64,000 nucleotides of DNA, from positions 868,001 through 932,000 of the forward strand of contig CANKYI010000001.1 of the NCBI GenBank assembly GCA_947488085.1, given 5' to 3'. The stretch is from an uncultured Erythrobacter sp. (GTDB taxonomy: Bacteria > Pseudomonadota > Alphaproteobacteria > Sphingomonadales > Sphingomonadaceae). The translations under genes and the position numbers were made by a program. The notes under the pieces are model-generated. The model was given only the letters and a program-made list of their open reading frames with translations. It had not been told where the DNA came from and made no database searches. Shown here in pieces: positions 1 to 8,929 of the stretch. The first letter of the stretch is position 1. Each line of letters begins with the position of its first letter.

Positions 1-574
1 AGGGCTCGATATTACGCTTGAGAAAAACCTGCCCGTGGCCGCTGGTCTTGGGGGAGGGTCGGCGGATGCTGGTGCAGTCTTTCGTTTGATAGAGCGTGCG
101 CATGGCCTGCCCAATGATTGGGCGGAGCGTGCCGCGCGACTGGGTGCAGATGTGCCGTCCTGTGTGCGCAGTGAAATGGCGATTGGACGCGGCATTGGGA
201 CTGAATTGGAGCCGGTGGACAATGATCTTGAAGGCATGCCAGTGCTGCTGGTCAATCCGCGCGTTCCGCTCTCGACAGGGCCGGTGTTCAAAGCGTGGGA
301 TGCGGTGGATCGCGGGCCTTTGCCCACGGGCACAGCGCGCACCATTGCGCTTGAAGGGCGCAACGACTTAACCGATCCCGCATTGCAGCTTTGCCCCGAG
401 ATTGGCGAAGTGCTCGCGCAACTCGATACGACGGATGCTTGGCTGACCCGAATGTCAGGATCAGGCGCAACGTGTTTTGCCCTCTACGAAACCGCAGAGG
501 CTCGAAACAACGCTCAAAACAATATTGCCGGCAATCATCCGAATTGGTGGATGCTTTCCGGTGCTTTGCGCTAG
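1..574 (+). CDS. ispE: 4-diphosphocytidyl-2-C-methyl-D-erythritol kinase, C-terminal part
   Basis: This is the 3' part of IspE, the cytosolic GHMP-family kinase that phosphorylates CDP-methylerythritol in the non-mevalonate isoprenoid pathway. The reading frame is open from base 2, so the gene is cut by the window edge and its N-terminus is missing. The ATP-binding loop of GHMP kinases, P-V-A-A-G-L-G-G-G-S-A-D, is encoded at about 32-67, and a late Gly-rich stretch (MSGSGATCFAL) matches the third GHMP motif. About 190 of the usual 270-290 residues are visible. It ends 9 bp before the next gene, so the two may be co-transcribed. Confidence 0.93.
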   Translation, partial: GLDITLEKNLPVAAGLGGGSADAGAVFRLIERAHGLPNDWAERAARLGADVPSCVRSEMAIGRGIGTELEPVDNDLEGMPVLLVNPRVPLSTGPVFKAWDAVDRGPLPTGTARTIALEGRNDLTDPALQLCPEIGEVLAQLDTTDAWLTRMSGSGATCFALYETAEARNNAQNNIAGNHPNWWMLSGALR

Positions 575-583
575 GGTGCAGCG

Positions 584-1306
584 ATGATTGACGGACAACC
601 TTTCAAACAACTTGGCGAACCGTCACGCGGCGGTATCGTCTGCGTGGCCGATCACGCGTCGAACTTTGTGCCAGACGATATCACTTTGGGCATCGCGCCG
701 AGCCTCTTGGAGCAGCACGTCGCAATCGATATCGGCGTGAATGGCGTCGCCGCAAGGATGGCGCGCGAATACGGCATCCCGGCACATTTGGCACAGATCA
801 GCCGTCTGGTGGTGGACCTCCACCGCGAAGAGGATCATGCAGCAGTTGTTCCGATGGAGAGCGATGGGCACCTCATTCCCGGTAATATAGGCGCTGATAC
901 CGAGGACCGGCTTTCGCGGTTCTACAGACCTTATCACGATGCAATGGCCACTTGGCTCGATGCAGCAGCGCCCAAATTGATCCTGTCCTTGCACAGCTTT
1001 ACGCCCAAACTTGCGACAAGTGATGAGGCGCGCCCTTGGGATGTTGCGCTGCTCTACAATCAAGATGACCGCGCGGCGCGCCATGCGATCCGTCTGTTCA
1101 GCGAGCTGCGCCTGAATGTGGGCGAGAATGAGCCATATTCCGGCAAGCAACTCAACGCGACCATGAACCGCCATGCAGAGGCGCAGGGGCGGAATTATTG
1201 CGCGATTGAGATACGGCAGGACCTGATCACCACGCGGGCACAGCAATCACGCTGGGCCGCTATGGTTGCTGATGTCGCTGGAAGGGTTGCGCTGGCGCTC
1301 GACTAG
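584..1306 (+). CDS. N-formylglutamate amidohydrolase-family protein
   Basis: A 240-residue member of the N-formylglutamate amidohydrolase family (HutG-like, PF05013), zinc-type hydrolases that release formate from N-formyl-glutamate or related N-acyl amino acids in histidine breakdown. Family features visible are the N-terminal DHASNFVP segment, the RLVVDLHREEDH stretch and the LSLHSFTP motif that carry metal and substrate ligands. No other hut gene is near, so the substrate in this organism is uncertain. It starts 9 bp after ispE and lies 42 bp before ilvD. No signal peptide, so cytosolic. Confidence 0.85.
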   Translation: MIDGQPFKQLGEPSRGGIVCVADHASNFVPDDITLGIAPSLLEQHVAIDIGVNGVAARMAREYGIPAHLAQISRLVVDLHREEDHAAVVPMESDGHLIPGNIGADTEDRLSRFYRPYHDAMATWLDAAAPKLILSLHSFTPKLATSDEARPWDVALLYNQDDRAARHAIRLFSELRLNVGENEPYSGKQLNATMNRHAEAQGRNYCAIEIRQDLITTRAQQSRWAAMVADVAGRVALALD

Positions 1307-1319
1307 AGGCAGTGCCTGT

Positions 1320-1333
1320 TTCGTAAATACGAA
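1320..1333. promoter_or_regulatory. 14-bp palindrome in the ilvD leader
   Basis: TTCGTA-AA-TACGAA is a perfect inverted repeat ending 15 bp upstream of the ilvD start. Its size and place are those of a small operator, but no regulator is identified and a chance occurrence is possible. Confidence 0.3.
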
Positions 1334-1348
1334 GCATCAGGAAACATT

Positions 1349-3064
1349 ATGGCTTTCGACAAGTCCAAACTGCCCAGCCGCCATGTCTCTGTCGGACCAG
1401 AGCGTGCGCCGCACCGCTCCTATTACTACGCCATGGGCATGGATGAGGAAGAGATCGCGCGTCCATTCGTAGCGGTCGCTAGCGCCGGTAATGACAGTGC
1501 GCCGTGCAACACGACACTCGACCCGCAAGCGAACATTTGCCGCGAGGGCGTGATCGCTGGGGGAGGGACCCCGCGCCGTTTCAACACAATCACCGTCACA
1601 GATGGCATCGCAATGGGTCATCAGGGCATGAAAAGCTCGCTGGTCAGCCGCGAAGTGATCGCAGACAGTGTTGAACTGTCCGTACGTGGTCACTGCTATG
1701 ATGCGCTGGTCGGGTTCGCTGGGTGCGATAAGAGCCTGCCGGGTATGATGATGGCGATGCTGCGGCTGAATGTGCCAAGCATTTTCGTGTACGGCGGATC
1801 AATCCTTCCAGGCACGCATCATGGCAAGGATGTAACCGTCGTCGATGTGTTCGAAGCCGTCGGTCAGCACGCGGCGGGCAATTGCCCTTTGCAAGAGCTG
1901 ATCGCGCTCGAAAAAGTCGCTTGTCCCGGCCACGGTGCGTGCGGTGGTCAGTTTACAGCGAACACCATGGCATGCGTGGGTGAAGCGATTGGATTGTCGC
2001 TTCCAAACAGCAATATGGCACCGGCTCCTTACACATCACGTGAAGAGATTGCGCGTGCCGCTGGCGAGCAGGTTATGGTCCTTTTGGAGCGCAATTTGCG
2101 TCCGCGTGACATTTGCACCCGCGCGGCGTTTGAGAATGCGGCACGGGTGGTTGCAGCGACCGGAGGATCGACCAATGCTGCGCTCCACCTGCCAGCTATG
2201 GCAAGCGAGTGCGGAATTGAATTTGATCTGTTCGATGTCGCCGAAATCTTCAAATCCACGCCTTATATCGCCGACCTGAAGCCCGGCGGGAAATACGTGG
2301 CCAAGGACATGCACGAGGCAGGCGGCGTCTATATGGGCATGAGGGCGCTGCTGGATGGCGGTTTCCTCGATCCCAATCCTATCACCGTTACGGGCAAAAC
2401 GCTGGGTGAAAACATCGAAGAGATCACATGGAACCCCGATCAGAAGGTTTTCTATGACGTCAAAACGCCGATCACTCCCACTGGCGGCGTTGTGGGCCTA
2501 AAGGGCTCGCTCGCGCCTGAAGGCGCAATTGTGAAGGTTGCCGGGATGGAGCGCCTGCAATTCTCTGGCCCTGCACAGGTTTTCGAATGTGAAGAAGACG
2601 CCTTTGCTGCGGTTGAAGCGCGCGAGATCAAAGAAGGCAGCGTTGTCGTCATCCGATACGAAGGGCCAAAGGGTGGTCCCGGTATGCGCGAGATGCTTTC
2701 AACAACGGCTGCGCTGTATGGTCAGGGTATGGGCGAAAAAGTCGCTCTTATCACTGATGGCCGGTTCTCCGGCGCGACCCGGGGTTTCTGTATCGGTCAT
2801 GTGGGTCCCGAGGCAGCTGAATGCGGCCCAATTGCTCTCGTCGAGGACGGTGATATCATCAGCATCGACGCAGAGGCCGGAACCATCGATCTGGACGTTG
2901 AGCAGGCCGTACTGGCAGATCGCCGCAAAGCTTGGACTGCGCGCAACAATGACTACCAATCGGGAGCGTTGTGGCGGTATTCACAGACGGTTGGTTCAGC
3001 TCGCAAAGGCGCGCTTACGCATCCCGGAGCAAAGGCGGAAACACATGTTTTTGCGGATATTTAG
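1349..3064 (+). CDS. ilvD: dihydroxy-acid dehydratase
   Basis: IlvD converts 2,3-dihydroxy-isovalerate and 2,3-dihydroxy-methylvalerate to the 2-keto acids of valine and isoleucine synthesis. The 571-residue protein has the cysteines that bind the iron-sulfur cluster: one near residue 50 (SAPCNTT), one in [10 protein letters not shown] near 125, and one in [11 protein letters not shown] near 195. The C-terminal swivel domain carries the glycine-rich [11 protein letters not shown] and DGRFSG motifs. Length fits the shorter family type of about 570 residues. The 3' end overlaps the next gene by 20 bp in another frame, pointing to co-transcription with the lipoprotein and nnr. Confidence 0.97.
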   Translation: MAFDKSKLPSRHVSVGPERAPHRSYYYAMGMDEEEIARPFVAVASAGNDSAPCNTTLDPQANICREGVIAGGGTPRRFNTITVTDGIAMGHQGMKSSLVSREVIADSVELSVRGHCYDALVGFAGCDKSLPGMMMAMLRLNVPSIFVYGGSILPGTHHGKDVTVVDVFEAVGQHAAGNCPLQELIALEKVACPGHGACGGQFTANTMACVGEAIGLSLPNSNMAPAPYTSREEIARAAGEQVMVLLERNLRPRDICTRAAFENAARVVAATGGSTNAALHLPAMASECGIEFDLFDVAEIFKSTPYIADLKPGGKYVAKDMHEAGGVYMGMRALLDGGFLDPNPITVTGKTLGENIEEITWNPDQKVFYDVKTPITPTGGVVGLKGSLAPEGAIVKVAGMERLQFSGPAQVFECEEDAFAAVEAREIKEGSVVVIRYEGPKGGPGMREMLSTTAALYGQGMGEKVALITDGRFSGATRGFCIGHVGPEAAECGPIALVEDGDIISIDAEAGTIDLDVEQAVLADRRKAWTARNNDYQSGALWRYSQTVGSARKGALTHPGAKAETHVFADI

Positions 3065-3410
3065 CGCTGGACTGCTCGCGGCCACACTCATCAGCTGTGG
3101 TGGCGAAACAGCCACGCCAGAGCCAGAGGGTGACAGCGTAGACTGCGCGATCGGACCTGGCTCGGACTTCTCCAACGTGTGCACGCTTGAAGTGACTGCG
3201 CCGGGCGCATTCGTAATCCACCATCCCGATGGCGGTTTCCGTCGCTTTGTACTTAGCGAAGACGAGGCGGCCACGCTTTCTGTCGCAGATGGAGCGGAAC
3301 CCATCGTCAGCGAGACGTTCGACGAGGGCACGCAGATCATCGAATTCGACCTCGAAGTTGACCGCTATCGCCTTGATATGGGGCTTGTTACGCCCGCTTC
3401 GGATGAATAG
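3045..3410 (+). CDS. small putative lipoprotein, unknown function
   Basis: A 121-residue protein with a short signal peptide ending in a lipobox (LISC, Cys at about residue 18), so probably a membrane-anchored lipoprotein on the periplasmic side. The mature part is acidic, with two further cysteines (VDCAIG, NVCTLE) that could form a disulfide, and no domain I recognise. The ATG at 3045 was chosen because the signal peptide starts there; the frame is open further upstream but only inside ilvD. It overlaps ilvD by 20 bp and nnr by 8 bp, a position that implies expression in the same transcript. Confidence 0.75.
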   Translation: MFLRIFSAGLLAATLISCGGETATPEPEGDSVDCAIGPGSDFSNVCTLEVTAPGAFVIHHPDGGFRRFVLSEDEAATLSVADGAEPIVSETFDEGTQIIEFDLEVDRYRLDMGLVTPASDE

Positions 3411-4788
3411 CGCACAAATCCTGACAGCCGACCAGATGCGCGCTGCGGAGCAGGCGCTGTTTGACACGGGGATCAGTCAATTTGAGCTGATGCAGACCGC
3501 TGCGAGAGGGGCTGCGGAGTGGATCCGGCGCATTGCTGCTGGGCGTTCCATCACGGTGCTGTGCGGACCGGGCAATAATGGCGGCGATGGCTATGTGATC
3601 GCGCATCTCTTGCAGCAGGCCGGCAATCCGGTTCAGCTCGTTGCTCCTATCCCGCCAAAAACTGAAACGGCTGAGCAAGTATGTGAGCTATGGGCATCAG
3701 AAATCCTGACATCAGGTGGCGAGGTCACAGGTGAGGTGTTGGTCGATTGCCTGTTCGGTTCAGGTTTGTCGCGTCCACTAAGCGGTGAACACGCCTTGCT
3801 GCTGCGCGATCTTGCCGCGCGCCACAGTATTACGATTGCGATTGATGTTCCCTCTGGCATTGCCAGCGATAGCGGCGCAGCGCTGAACGACCGCCTACCC
3901 AGCTCTGACGCAACACTGGCACTGGGAGCGTGGAAGTTTGCGCATTGGGCCGTACCGGGCCGCTTGCATATGGGTGAGAGGCGGCTTGTGCCGATTGGGG
4001 TGGCTGAGCTTGAGGGTGCGGCGCAATTGGTCACACGGCCTAAGCTAAGCGCGCCTCCTGCCCATGCGCACAAATACACGCGCGGTCTCGCGGCGATTGT
4101 GGGCGGAGATATGGCGGGCGCTGCATTGCTAGCCGCTCAAGCTGCGGCTCGGTCGGGCGCTGGTTATGTGAAACTCATCAGGCACGAATGCGAAGGCGCG
4201 CCTGCAGATTTGGTGATCGATCCGTCACCTCTCAAGGTAGCGGGAGCTGATGAGCGTATACGCGCTATGTTGATTGGACCGGGGTTGGGGCGGCACGATG
4301 GCGCAATAAAGGCGCTGGAGACGGTGCTGAGCCAAGGACACCGTCTGGTCCTCGATGCTGATGCGCTGGTCGTCTTAAAGCCGCATATGCTGAATGAGAA
4401 TGCGATCCTTGCCACACCGCATGATGGGGAATTGGAGCACCTATGCCGCAGTTTCTCGATTGTTGCTGAAGGCCGCTTGGCGCGGGCGCAAACACTCGCC
4501 TCGGTTAGCGGCATGGTGATCTGCGCAAAGGGCCCAGATACAATGATCGCGGCTCCTGACGGTCGCCTCGCGATAGCTTCGCCAGCGCCAAGCTGGTTGT
4601 CGGTCGCTGGCAGCGGCGATGTCCTTGCTGGCATCGCGGTTAGCAGAATGGCGACCGGATGCGATCCGTTTGAGGCGGCTTGCGAAGCAGTTTGGCTGCA
4701 TGGCGAGGCTGCGAGGATTTGCGGGCCAGCATTCACGCCGAGCGATCTGGCACATGCCGTAACACCGGCAATAGGGCGGTGCCTGTGA
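3403..4788 (+). CDS. nnr: bifunctional NAD(P)H-hydrate epimerase / ADP-dependent dehydratase
   Basis: Repairs hydrated NAD(P)H in the cytosol. The 461-residue protein has both expected domains: an N-terminal YjeF-type epimerase (about 1-205) with the CGPGNNGGDGY loop near residue 54, and a C-terminal ribokinase-like dehydratase (about 225-461) with GPGLGRHDG, LDADALVVL, ATPHDGELE and the catalytic AGSGDVLAG motif near 402. I chose ATG 3403, which matches the usual N-terminus (ILTADQMRAAE); the longer open frame upstream runs inside the lipoprotein. Its stop overlaps the start of the next gene (GTGA). Confidence 0.95.
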   Translation: MNSAQILTADQMRAAEQALFDTGISQFELMQTAARGAAEWIRRIAAGRSITVLCGPGNNGGDGYVIAHLLQQAGNPVQLVAPIPPKTETAEQVCELWASEILTSGGEVTGEVLVDCLFGSGLSRPLSGEHALLLRDLAARHSITIAIDVPSGIASDSGAALNDRLPSSDATLALGAWKFAHWAVPGRLHMGERRLVPIGVAELEGAAQLVTRPKLSAPPAHAHKYTRGLAAIVGGDMAGAALLAAQAAARSGAGYVKLIRHECEGAPADLVIDPSPLKVAGADERIRAMLIGPGLGRHDGAIKALETVLSQGHRLVLDADALVVLKPHMLNENAILATPHDGELEHLCRSFSIVAEGRLARAQTLASVSGMVICAKGPDTMIAAPDGRLAIASPAPSWLSVAGSGDVLAGIAVSRMATGCDPFEAACEAVWLHGEAARICGPAFTPSDLAHAVTPAIGRCL

Positions 4789-5993
4789 GTGACACATCGG
4801 AAATCGTGGGCCTCGCAGCAAAAGGCGACGGGATTACCGCAGACGGCAAACACGTACGGCGCAGTGTTCCTGGTGACCGAGTATCACCAGATGGCGAAAT
4901 CATGCGCGGGCCGCATCATATTGACCCTGCATGCCAGCACTTTGACAAGTGCGGTGGATGTCAGCTTCAACACGCAGACGACACGGTGCTCGCAAACTTC
5001 GTCCGGGACAGGGTCGTGAACGCGGCCAAGGGGCAGGGGATTGAGATTGGCGAAGTGCTCGATCAGCATCTCTCACCGCCGCAGTCGCGACGCCGGGCTA
5101 CGCTACACGCAATGCGTATGCGAGGCGGTGCTGTGTTGGGTTATCGGGAGGCTGGATCACACCGCGTCGTCGACCTTGCCGAATGCCCCGTGTTGGTTCC
5201 GCAACTGACGCAACTCATCGCTCCATTGCGCGCCTTCGTTGCAGAATATGGCCCGCGCGCGAATGTCGATATTGCTCTATCATTGTGCGATCAGGGGGTT
5301 GATCTGGGCCTGACCAATTTCCCGCTCGAAGGGTTGGAGCCAACAGAAGCGGCACTGGATTTCGCGCGAGAACATGCATTGGCACGGCTCTCTATCGACC
5401 AAGGTTATGGCGCCGAGACGGTCTGGGAGCCTGAACCTGCAACGATCACGCTTTCAGGACAGCCTGTCGCGATGCCAGCCGGCGCGTTCTTGCAAGCCAC
5501 CAGCGATGCTCAGGAGCGGTTGGTCGGTGATGCGAAAGAGTGGCTTGGCGAGGCGCGATTGATAGCCGATCTCTTCTCTGGATTGGGGACCTTTGCTTTT
5601 GCGCTGTTTACTGACGGCCCAAAGGGACGAAAGGTCCTGGCGGTGGAGGCAGATCAGGCGGCGCATTTGGCGTGCAAGTCCGCTGCGTCCTTCACCGGTG
5701 GTCGTGTCTTGGCCATGCACCGCGATCTTTTTCGCAACCCACTTACGGCGGTTGAATTGAGCGGTTTCGATGCTGTCTTGCTCGATCCGCCAAGGGCCGG
5801 TGCCCGCTCCCAAGTCGCGCAAATCGCCGAAAGCGAATTGGCGCGCTGCGTTTATGTCAGCTGCAATCCATCAAGCTGGGCTCGCGATGCTGCGATGCTG
5901 AGTGAGGGGGGCTTCAAACTCTCGAAGGTAAGGCCCGTTGGACAGTTTCGCTGGTCAAACCACGTGGAGTTGGTGAGTTTGTTTGAGCGCTAA
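4785..5993 (+). CDS. 23S rRNA (uracil-C5) methyltransferase, RumA/RlmD family
   Basis: A 402-residue class I SAM-dependent RNA methyltransferase. Visible are the [4Fe-4S] cysteines in CQHFDKCGGC (about residues 49-58) plus a later one in LAECPVL, the SAM motif DLFSGLGTFAFAL, the DPPRAGAR motif and the catalytic VSCNPSS loop with its nucleophilic cysteine. This set fits RumA-type enzymes that make m5U in 23S rRNA; whether it acts at the RlmC or RlmD site, or both, cannot be read off the sequence. GTG 4785 overlaps the nnr stop by 4 bp. It ends convergently with, and overlaps by 4 bp, the hydrolase gene on the other strand. Confidence 0.9.
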   Translation: MSDTSEIVGLAAKGDGITADGKHVRRSVPGDRVSPDGEIMRGPHHIDPACQHFDKCGGCQLQHADDTVLANFVRDRVVNAAKGQGIEIGEVLDQHLSPPQSRRRATLHAMRMRGGAVLGYREAGSHRVVDLAECPVLVPQLTQLIAPLRAFVAEYGPRANVDIALSLCDQGVDLGLTNFPLEGLEPTEAALDFAREHALARLSIDQGYGAETVWEPEPATITLSGQPVAMPAGAFLQATSDAQERLVGDAKEWLGEARLIADLFSGLGTFAFALFTDGPKGRKVLAVEADQAAHLACKSAASFTGGRVLAMHRDLFRNPLTAVELSGFDAVLLDPPRAGARSQVAQIAESELARCVYVSCNPSSWARDAAMLSEGGFKLSKVRPVGQFRWSNHVELVSLFER

Positions 5994-6781
5994 GCGCGCA
6001 AAGCCGCGAGGATTTGCGCTTCAAGCCATTGCCGGTGATCGGGTTCGACATAGGCATGTCCTGCACCCTCGCAGTGATTGATTCTGCCATCTTTTGGGTC
6101 CCAGGCACTGGCAAAAAGCTGCGCGGTTCGGTCTTTGCCGGCAAGTAGGATGCTGACTTTCCCTTCGAATGCATCAAGCCCTTCGCGCATTTCTTGCGCA
6201 AGATTTGATTTGGATGGCGAAGGGCGAAACGAGGAAGCGATACCTCTACCAAGCTTCCTGAAATCTACTCCACCACGCAGCAATCGCGCTATCTCACTCG
6301 GGTTCTTGAGCTTTTCGGCATAGCGTGCGCGCACTGATCCCGGATCGTGAGTTGGCTGGCCTTTACCGTCACTCTCATCATCATCAAGCGTCCATGGATT
6401 CGACAGGATCAACCCTTCGAAACCAGTCCCTTTTTGTAACATCAACGCAGACGCTGCGTCGCAATTTCCAAAGCCAAAGACGCGCTCAACCTGTGGAGCC
6501 ATCGCGCGAAATGCCTCAAGGCTGGCGCGAATATCGCCCGCGCTTGATCTAAAACCGCGATTTTCGCCTTGGCTGTCACCGATGCCACGCCGGTCGAAGC
6601 GAAAGACAGGAAAGCCAGCTTTGGCGATTTGCGCGGCCAGATGCGATTGACCTGAAAACGCGCCCGAACGCACTTCATTGCCACCACTGACCAGCAACAA
6701 TCCGGTCACGCCCGGGGCTGTATCGAGTGTGCCCGCAAGTTTGAGGCTACCGCAGCCGAATTCGAGATGGAGGCGGCTCAT
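5990..6781 (-). CDS. hydrolase 1, exosortase A system-associated
   Basis: A 263-residue alpha/beta-hydrolase matching the hydrolase-1 type linked to exosortase A loci. Seen: the N-terminal LLVSGGNEVRSGAFSGQ segment, the oxyanion-region FDRRGIGDSQG near residue 62, and a C-terminal GAGHAYVEP that supplies the histidine. The nucleophile elbow reads G-N-C-D-A (Cys107), so the expected Ser is replaced by Cys. Substrate unknown; a thioesterase or acyltransferase role on the neighbouring acyl carrier protein is plausible but inferred. Its start overlaps the end of the upstream hydrolase-2 gene by 4 bp, so both are translated together. Confidence 0.88.
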   Translation of the reverse strand: MSRLHLEFGCGSLKLAGTLDTAPGVTGLLLVSGGNEVRSGAFSGQSHLAAQIAKAGFPVFRFDRRGIGDSQGENRGFRSSAGDIRASLEAFRAMAPQVERVFGFGNCDAASALMLQKGTGFEGLILSNPWTLDDDESDGKGQPTHDPGSVRARYAEKLKNPSEIARLLRGGVDFRKLGRGIASSFRPSPSKSNLAQEMREGLDAFEGKVSILLAGKDRTAQLFASAWDPKDGRINHCEGAGHAYVEPDHRQWLEAQILAALRA

Positions 6782-7464
6782 TCCGCCTGCCCAACTGCAC
6801 CCGCGGCAATGATTGAAGCAAGCGCTTCGGCTTGCGCTGCGTCGTGATCAGGTTCCGCGCGCAACCATAGTCCGGCGCCAGGGATATCCGTCTGAGCGAC
6901 TGGGGTCAGGGAAGGGGTCGTGATTGGTTCAGCTGCCTCAAGTTCCCGAAACATCGCCGCGCTAATTGTCCAACCAGCTAGCGTTAGTCCCTTGCTGCGG
7001 CCGATTTCCATCAATTGTTCAGACTGTTCCTCCCGCCCGGCTTCGCGCGACGCAATGGTGCGCGCGCGGATCATGCCGCGAAGCAGTTTTGCACCCGATT
7101 GCGCCGCATATGACCAACCGGGTAGGCTGACCGGCGCAAGCAATGCGCCCGCGCGAATGGCGAAGATATGGGTTGCCTTGATCTGGTCCGCAGCTGCGAT
7201 GACGGCTGCTTGCCAGCTTCCAAGGGTCCGATCGTTGAGAGGCGCAAGACTCTCATTGCATCCCGGCAGATCCGGCAGAAAGCAATCAACTCCAGCGCTG
7301 TTCAATTGGTGCATAAGCTGGATCGTGAGGCGCCGCAGCTTGTTTGCTTCGTCGAACAGGGCAGGCAGGATCAACACTCGCATATCGCGCCCTTGATCGA
7401 AAGAGACGAGCAGCTCCTCACTGCTCTTGCCTTCGCTCAAAGGCGCCTGCCATGTTGCGATCAT
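6778..7464 (-). CDS. hydrolase 2-like protein, exosortase A system-associated
   Basis: A 228-residue protein with an alpha/beta-hydrolase-like layout (LILPALFDEANKLRR near 31-45, DLPGCNES near 65-72). By position and the NKxRR segment it fits the hydrolase-2 type found in exosortase A loci. The nucleophile elbow reads A-I-R-A-G (Arg104 where Ser is expected), so normal Ser-hydrolase chemistry is unlikely. It is more divergent than hydrolase 1, so the family call is less sure. It sits 17 bp after the acyl carrier gene and overlaps hydrolase 1 by 4 bp. Confidence 0.72.
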   Translation of the reverse strand: MIATWQAPLSEGKSSEELLVSFDQGRDMRVLILPALFDEANKLRRLTIQLMHQLNSAGVDCFLPDLPGCNESLAPLNDRTLGSWQAAVIAAADQIKATHIFAIRAGALLAPVSLPGWSYAAQSGAKLLRGMIRARTIASREAGREEQSEQLMEIGRSKGLTLAGWTISAAMFRELEAAEPITTPSLTPVAQTDIPGAGLWLRAEPDHDAAQAEALASIIAAGAVGQAE

Positions 7465-7481
7465 ACGCTCAGCGTTCCCAC

Positions 7482-7832
7482 TCAGATTTCGCTGAGCTTG
7501 CTTTCTGCAAAAGTGAGTAAACCGCCATAAGTTTCAAGCATTTCGCCATCGACGTCATCATCTTCGATCACGATATCGAGACGGTCTTCCATCTCAGTAA
7601 GCAGGCCTGCAACGGCCATGGAATCGAGCTCAGGCAAATGCCCGAACAACCCGCTATCATCGCCCAGCGCATCAGCTTGATCAGCATCAATGCCGAGCAC
7701 ATCGGCGATAATCGACTTGAGCTCGGCATCAAGCGCAGCGCGGCTCATTGGCGGGCCAGGGCCGTCTTCTGTGGTGGCCGCATCATCCCCGGTCCCCTGA
7801 TGGGCGGATTCCGCGCTCGGTTGGGTGCTCAT
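7482..7832 (-). CDS. acyl carrier protein of the exosortase A locus
   Basis: A 116-residue phosphopantetheine carrier protein. The attachment serine is Ser71 in the LDSMAV motif, preceded by DDSGLFGHLPE, and followed by the acidic helix TEMEDRLDIVIEDDDVDG. The first 28 residues are a low-complexity Ala/Gly/Asp tail; ATG at 7748 (Met29) would give an 88-residue protein of normal carrier size, so the true start is open. Between the acyl-CoA ligase arm and the hydrolases, it probably carries the acyl group that the module handles. It is not the fatty acid AcpP. Confidence 0.88.
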   Translation of the reverse strand: MSTQPSAESAHQGTGDDAATTEDGPGPPMSRAALDAELKSIIADVLGIDADQADALGDDSGLFGHLPELDSMAVAGLLTEMEDRLDIVIEDDDVDGEMLETYGGLLTFAESKLSEI

Positions 7833-7876
7833 TTCACAAAGATCCCTCTTACGGCAAATCTGTTAGACGCGCGCCC

Positions 7877-8902
7877 TTACCGGCGTGGAGGGGTTGGTGC
7901 AAGTTCGGGAACCGATGGCGCCCGCAATCGACCCAGTGTGAGACGCGCCAAATTGGCCCATCCGCGCGGTGATGACATATCGATGCAATCGATGCGATAG
8001 CGGGGCCGAACGGCGTTCATCCAGTCGGCCTTGTACGATTGATCGCCGGTGCCAAAATCGACCAGCTCGACGCGGTCGACATCGATTACGTGTTCAAAAA
8101 GCGCCGCCGAAAGCGTGGTGCCTGCTGACAGGCGGCTCACGCTTTCGAGATAGGCGAGCTTGTGAATGAAAGCAGTGCCGTTCTCTACAGTCCAACATTG
8201 GGCGGCAACCGGTTTCCCATCGTGCCATGCCATACCGAATCGCAGACGTCCTGCATCCCCCTCTGCACGAGCAAACGCTCGCAGCATGGCGGGATGATCC
8301 TCCTGCGGTTTCCAGCTGGCGTTGTAGATCGCCTCGTAATCGTCCCATAGAGCGTCATCAAAGCGGGTGAGAACCTGTGCCTCGACCTTCTTCGCTTTGC
8401 GCTTTAGGGTTGTTCGCAGGGAACCAGGGCGCGCCGCCCAATATTCTGCAAAAGTCGCACCACGAACATACAGAACGTGGTTGGTGTCGCACTGTGTGAC
8501 CTCGACCCGCCAACCGGCTTTGGCAAACGCATCCGATAAACGGGTCGCGGAACCATCCTCATCGGGTACAGGCTCAAGTGTGACACGAGTTCCGCGCGAT
8601 TTCAGTTGGCGCGCGATCTCTATCAGCAAGCGGTCGCCTTGCTCTCCCTCCGGGGCAAGCTGACGCCATGTGAAGCTGTACCAATTGCGCAGAGGGACGA
8701 TTGCACCACCCGTTTGCGTCAATGCGAGAGCCGCATTGGCATCATCATCGCTGGCAATAGCGATCAAGGGGGTAAGGCCTGTCTCTGCCAGCAGTGCATA
8801 CCAGTCCGCGCGATCAAACGGCGATGCGGCAGGCGCGGCTGATCCGCTTGCAAACAGGTCTTGCAAGACGTTAACCCTGTCGTGATACCGCACTTCGATC
8901 AC
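7877..8902 (-). CDS. GNAT/FemAB-like acyltransferase of the exosortase A locus
   Basis: A protein of about 341 residues with the tandem GNAT fold of the BioF2/FemAB type (PF13480-like): a basic SLRTTLKRKAKKVEA segment mid-protein and the late DFGTGDQSYKADWM motif, which parallels DFGRSKTESGPYKFKKNW in the second FemAB protein of this locus. Such enzymes join amino acids or amines to carrier-bound or lipid-linked acceptors; the substrate is unknown. GTG 8902 is my preferred start (GGAG 11 bases upstream); GTG 8893 is an alternative. No ATG is available except one that runs into the divergent ligase gene. First gene of the left arm. Confidence 0.78.
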   Translation of the reverse strand: MIEVRYHDRVNVLQDLFASGSAAPAASPFDRADWYALLAETGLTPLIAIASDDDANAALALTQTGGAIVPLRNWYSFTWRQLAPEGEQGDRLLIEIARQLKSRGTRVTLEPVPDEDGSATRLSDAFAKAGWRVEVTQCDTNHVLYVRGATFAEYWAARPGSLRTTLKRKAKKVEAQVLTRFDDALWDDYEAIYNASWKPQEDHPAMLRAFARAEGDAGRLRFGMAWHDGKPVAAQCWTVENGTAFIHKLAYLESVSRLSAGTTLSAALFEHVIDVDRVELVDFGTGDQSYKADWMNAVRPRYRIDCIDMSSPRGWANLARLTLGRLRAPSVPELAPTPPRR

Positions 8903-8929
8903 TTGCGAATTTGCTCCATTAGGAACCTG

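Noticed and set aside
3229..3402. Upstream extension of nnr
   Set aside because: Translation of this part lies inside the lipoprotein gene and has no similarity to the YjeF N-terminus, which starts at 3403.
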